DNA from: Glycine soja
Lineage: Eukaryota; Streptophyta; Magnoliopsida; Fabales; Fabaceae
DNA: 64,000 nt
Assembly: GCF_004193775.1 (NCBI RefSeq)
Contig: NC_041011.1
Coordinates: 44,895,167-44,959,166, forward strand
Direction: 5' to 3'
Shown: positions 60,874 through 64,000 of the stretch, in pieces
Numbering within the stretch: position 1 is the stretch's first letter
Layout of the letters: the number at the start of each line of letters is the position of its first letter
The notes under the pieces: model-generated
What the model saw: the letters and a program-made list of their open reading frames with translations, nothing else
The model's database searches: none
Told to the model about the DNA's origin: nothing
Position numbers and translations under genes: made by a program

Positions 60874-61920
60874 AGATTATAGAAAAATAACTGTTTAATT
60901 TGTTTGGTAATCAGCAAAATACCTAATTAAACTTGGCAGCATTACTGTATATAAGCTTAATTGCTTTTTTTAATTTTTGGTAAATTTTATCTTTAACTTT
61001 TTTATTTGATATATTTTACTTTTAATTTTTAAGAAAATGTGAATTTAATCTCATTATTTATCCATTAATAAATATAAAAATTGAGAATAAAATTTTTAAA
61101 AGAATAAAAAATTGGAATAATATTTGCAAAAAAATAAAAAGTTTCATGTAAAATTTATAAAAAAAAATTGAGAAAAAAATACAATTGTGTTTAGAATAAA
61201 ATGATAAATGATAAAATTTATAAGTTTTTTCAAGTTAAATTAACTTGTGATAAAATTTGTTAAAAATTAAAAATTTTGAATAAAAAAATGTAATTAACCT
61301 TCATGCCAACTTTTGTACAGTGCATAGCATGATGTGACATCCAATTAAATAATATTTGTTAAAAAAAGTATCTTACACTAAATACTATACAAAGTATATT
61401 TTAGCTAATTAGAGTAGTTAATTTGCAAGTAGACCATGTACTGCCATCTAAGTCCACATGGAAATCTGTCATACACTGAACTAACCCAATAAACTTTCAT
61501 TGTTAATTAATAATTAGTTAGTAATTTAATTAAACCCTGCAGACTGAGACCATATCAATGATCAAATTTGGCATTTGACCATAACCAGGTCGAGCACAAA
61601 CGAAAAGACCATAAATCCAAAATATCAACCTTGAAGTTTCAGTTTCAGTGCTTCACGCAAGAAGCTATCCATAACACTCTCTCCTCTTTCCAATTCTAAT
61701 CCTCAATTTCTCCTTTTTCTTACTTACTATTACAAACAGCAATCCCTAAATTACCCACTCAAACACTGGCTATGATTCTTCATCTTGTCTCTGCGTCGAT
61801 GCAACTTCGCGCTTCTCCCCAAAAGGTTTGGCAACAACAATAAATCTCATCTCATTCATTGGTCGCTTCATAGATTTTTGCTTGATCTCTATCTGCAATA
61901 ATCTCAGGTCAACATATTTC

Positions 61921-61934
61921 TAGGGTTAGGGTTT
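61921..61934 (+). promoter_or_regulatory. Telo-box motif
   Basis: TAGGGTTAGGGTTT in the leader or promoter of the gene at 62,036. A second TTAGGGTTT lies near 62,006. Such motifs are common upstream of plant genes for translation and RNA processing; function here is inferred. Confidence 0.5.
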
Positions 61935-62035
61935 GTGCATCGGTAGGGTTTCTCGCTTCTCCTAAGACCCGTTTGGGAATTACCTAATTCGACCAAGAGG
62001 GTATTTAGGGTTTACGTTTGTTTATTGATTTAAGC

Positions 62036-64000
62036 ATGCAATATAATAGGCGGCGCGAGGAAGAGCACGGTGCACCGCACCGATTCGAATCGGGACCCGA
62101 CCCGTTTCGGAGAAATCGTCGAGATGGGTCGGACCCGGTGCAGCAGAGGAAGGTGAGTCCTTTGAAGGTGGATGGGGTGAGAAGGGTTGGTGGTGGTGGT
62201 GGGAACAAAGGGGCTTCTGATGGGTTTGAAGGGAGGGACTATGAATGGCAGCACGTGGGTGGTGGTAGAAGGAGTGCTAGGGTTCGGTCAAGGTCACCTC
62301 CTGCTGAACCAGTGAGGAAAAGGTCACACTTTGATGATGGGGTTGGCCATAATAGAAGTTGCTCACCACCACCAGGCTTGAGAGCAAGATATGAGTTGTC
62401 AAAAACCACGGATTACTCTGTTGATGATGGAAAGTTGGATGGAAAGCGCGTATACCTTGATAGAGAGAAGGACTTGAATGAGGGCAGGTTGGGTGGTGGG
62501 CAGGGTAGTATGGTGGATCAGAAGTTTGTGGTACGTGAAAATGAAGTTGGAGGATCCTATAGATATCGGTCTATTCCATCAGATATGGGTGTAAGCGTGA
62601 CAACACGGTATGAAGAAGCTAGTGAGCACTTGCCTCCACCGCCAAGGGGTGTGCCAGCAGGGAGATTTGAGCATGAGCGACTACATCACAGAGATGGTCC
62701 ACCTATGGACAAGATGCCCATCACAGAATCCCACAGTGGGGCTGAAAAAACTATACTACATGCTAGGGATGTTTCGTATTCTGCTGTATCTCCCTCTTAT
62801 GCTAAGGATTTTGCAGGCCCTTCTCACATGAGGGATTATGGAGGCTCCTCCGTAGAAATGTCAAGGGGTGATTTTCTATGTTCACATGGTGATGGCATCT
62901 GTATACCTGCATCTTATGATCTATCAAGGAACAGCAGGAAACTTGCAGAACCTGTAGGGTTTACTGGGCAAAGGGCAATTATAGACACTGTTAGAGGTCC
63001 TGAAATTGGGCCAAGGAATATGACATGTCACCAACGATGTGAGTTTAGTCCTACCAGGACTGAGCGTGAGGATTATCTTAATTACAAATTACAGGTAAGA
63101 GCAACACAGGATGAGCGTTTGTATCAGTATGATGATTTACCTAGAAGGATAGCTCCTCATGGTCGATTGGACTATGAGCAATCTGTAACAGAATATGATA
63201 ATAGGGAATTTTCCAGACCTTATATTCCACATCCAGATTTACATAGAACAGGTAAGAGTGAAGATTCTTATGGCAATCAAAGAAGGGCTATTGTACACAA
63301 TCATTCTGCATTACAGAAGCCAAAGTATTTTGACTATCATGATGTGAGAAGAACATCAATTGCATCGATTCAAGGTGAGGCTTATATGCGATCTGGATAT
63401 AGTCATTTTGAAAATGGGAAGAGAATGCCACAAGACTATGAAGTTTCACATTTGGGTGCACCTGAGGCTGATCGATTACCAAATTTAAGAACAGAATATG
63501 AATCTCGAAGAGATGGAGGTCCTGGGCTCCAGCAAGAAAGATTTCAAAGTCCACCTTTGTCTAAACATAATTCAGAAACCTACAGACAAGGTGTCAGGGT
63601 GCAGGAAATGAGACAGGATCTTGGCATTCATGACCATTCAGATAGACTTATGAAAAGAAAATACAATGCAAATGATGAAATAGATGTGCATGATTTGAGA
63701 ACAATAAAATCAAGTAAATGGGGTGCAACTGAAGAATTTCAAGATGCATATGAATGTGAAGAGTGGGTAGATGACGAAGATATGGATATGTTGTATTCAT
63801 CTGGTAATGTTGAATTTAACCCTAAGATATACAGGAAGTATAAGAAAGAATATGATGAGTTGGAGAATGGAGAAGATTTTCCATCTGATGAGTGGGTTAT
63901 ACCTCAAGGTTCTATGGAACATGTACAAAGGCATTCATTTCAATTTCGGAAGTATTCCAATCAAAATATAAAGCATCACCCAAAGTCTAGTTCTTCAAAT
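62036..64000 (+). CDS. Large charged low-complexity protein, N-terminal part; function unknown
   Basis: An ATG at 62,036 opens a frame with no stop for 655 codons to the window edge, far longer than chance in this AT-rich DNA. It starts MQYNRRREEEHGAPHRFESG. Visible features: basic and Arg/Ser motifs (RSARVRSRSPPAEPVRKRSH), Gly-rich tracts, many Tyr/Arg/Asp/Glu residues, and an acidic patch ECEEWVDDEDMDMLYSSGN followed by FNPKIYRKYKKEYDEL. There is no signal peptide or membrane helix. The composition resembles nuclear RNA-processing proteins and the N-terminal parts of some plant CCCH zinc-finger proteins, but no zinc finger is visible in this part, so I name no family. Its 3' end lies outside the window. 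The leader has telo-box motifs and may contain an intron. Confidence 0.85.
   Translation, partial: MQYNRRREEEHGAPHRFESGPDPFRRNRRDGSDPVQQRKVSPLKVDGVRRVGGGGGNKGASDGFEGRDYEWQHVGGGRRSARVRSRSPPAEPVRKRSHFDDGVGHNRSCSPPPGLRARYELSKTTDYSVDDGKLDGKRVYLDREKDLNEGRLGGGQGSMVDQKFVVRENEVGGSYRYRSIPSDMGVSVTTRYEEASEHLPPPPRGVPAGRFEHERLHHRDGPPMDKMPITESHSGAEKTILHARDVSYSAVSPSYAKDFAGPSHMRDYGGSSVEMSRGDFLCSHGDGICIPASYDLSRNSRKLAEPVGFTGQRAIIDTVRGPEIGPRNMTCHQRCEFSPTRTEREDYLNYKLQVRATQDERLYQYDDLPRRIAPHGRLDYEQSVTEYDNREFSRPYIPHPDLHRTGKSEDSYGNQRRAIVHNHSALQKPKYFDYHDVRRTSIASIQGEAYMRSGYSHFENGKRMPQDYEVSHLGAPEADRLPNLRTEYESRRDGGPGLQQERFQSPPLSKHNSETYRQGVRVQEMRQDLGIHDHSDRLMKRKYNANDEIDVHDLRTIKSSKWGATEEFQDAYECEEWVDDEDMDMLYSSGNVEFNPKIYRKYKKEYDELENGEDFPSDEWVIPQGSMEHVQRHSFQFRKYSNQNIKHHPKSSSSN

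Larger units (their letters stand above)
58252..62035. other. Intergenic region, divergent promoters
   Basis: Separates the minus-strand golgin-like gene from the plus-strand gene at 62,036, so both promoters probably lie here. The open frames at 58,294-58,692 and 58,575-58,874 have no recognisable relatives. A possible transposon lies at about 60,005-60,873. The last 300 bases are less AT-rich and contain telo-box motifs. Confidence 0.45.

Overview
This is a plant nuclear window, almost certainly a legume and most likely Glycine (soybean or wild soybean). The base composition is very AT-rich, genes carry GT-AG introns, and intergenic DNA is full of (AT)n runs and small transposon relics. The P450 at 30.2-31.7 kb reads, from memory of the family, as a near-identical relative of soybean CYP77A3. 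No prokaryotic, organellar, rRNA, tRNA or CRISPR features were seen.

Layout. 0-13.9 kb is gene-free AT-rich DNA with a decayed RNase H-like (LINE-type) relic, several (AT)n microsatellites and two small elements that look like Tourist MITEs. At 13.96-16.57 kb (+) lies a two-exon trihelix GT-2-type transcription factor resembling PETAL LOSS. 16.6-30 kb is intergenic, with a TA-flanked MITE-like element and a compact block of dead exons at 21.3-22.4 kb: a SEPALLATA-like MADS-box K-domain fragment next to a WAT1-type (MtN21/EamA) transporter fragment, both minus strand, separated by a perfect 69-bp tandem duplication. At 30.17-31.73 kb (+) is the intronless CYP77A gene. 32-37.7 kb shows nothing coding. 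At 37.7-40.0 kb (-) is a three-exon ATL-type RING-H2 ubiquitin ligase.

From 42.5 to 54.6 kb (-) I reconstruct a five-exon gene for an unnamed coiled-coil protein (653 aa). Its second intron uses a GC donor. Its roughly 7.7-kb first intron hosts an intact, very young Ty3/gypsy chromovirus (47,365-52,774) with two 400-bp LTRs identical by eye, a 5-bp target duplication and one uninterrupted 1564-codon gag-pol frame that ends inside the 3' LTR. At 55.5-55.9 kb (+) there is an orphan pair of exons. At 56.7-58.25 kb (-) is a four-exon RAB6-interacting-golgin/DUF662-like gene. The window ends inside a gene starting at 62,036 (+): a 655-codon open frame, Arg/Ser/Asp/Glu-rich, preceded by telo-box motifs.

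The genes are ordinary unlinked plant genes and do not form a pathway. I found no convincing undescribed system. The observations most worth checking are the apparently recent chromovirus insertion, the GC-AG intron, the MADS/WAT1 relic block and the intronic hairpin. Exon boundaries were assigned by eye from splice signals, reading phase and family resemblance.
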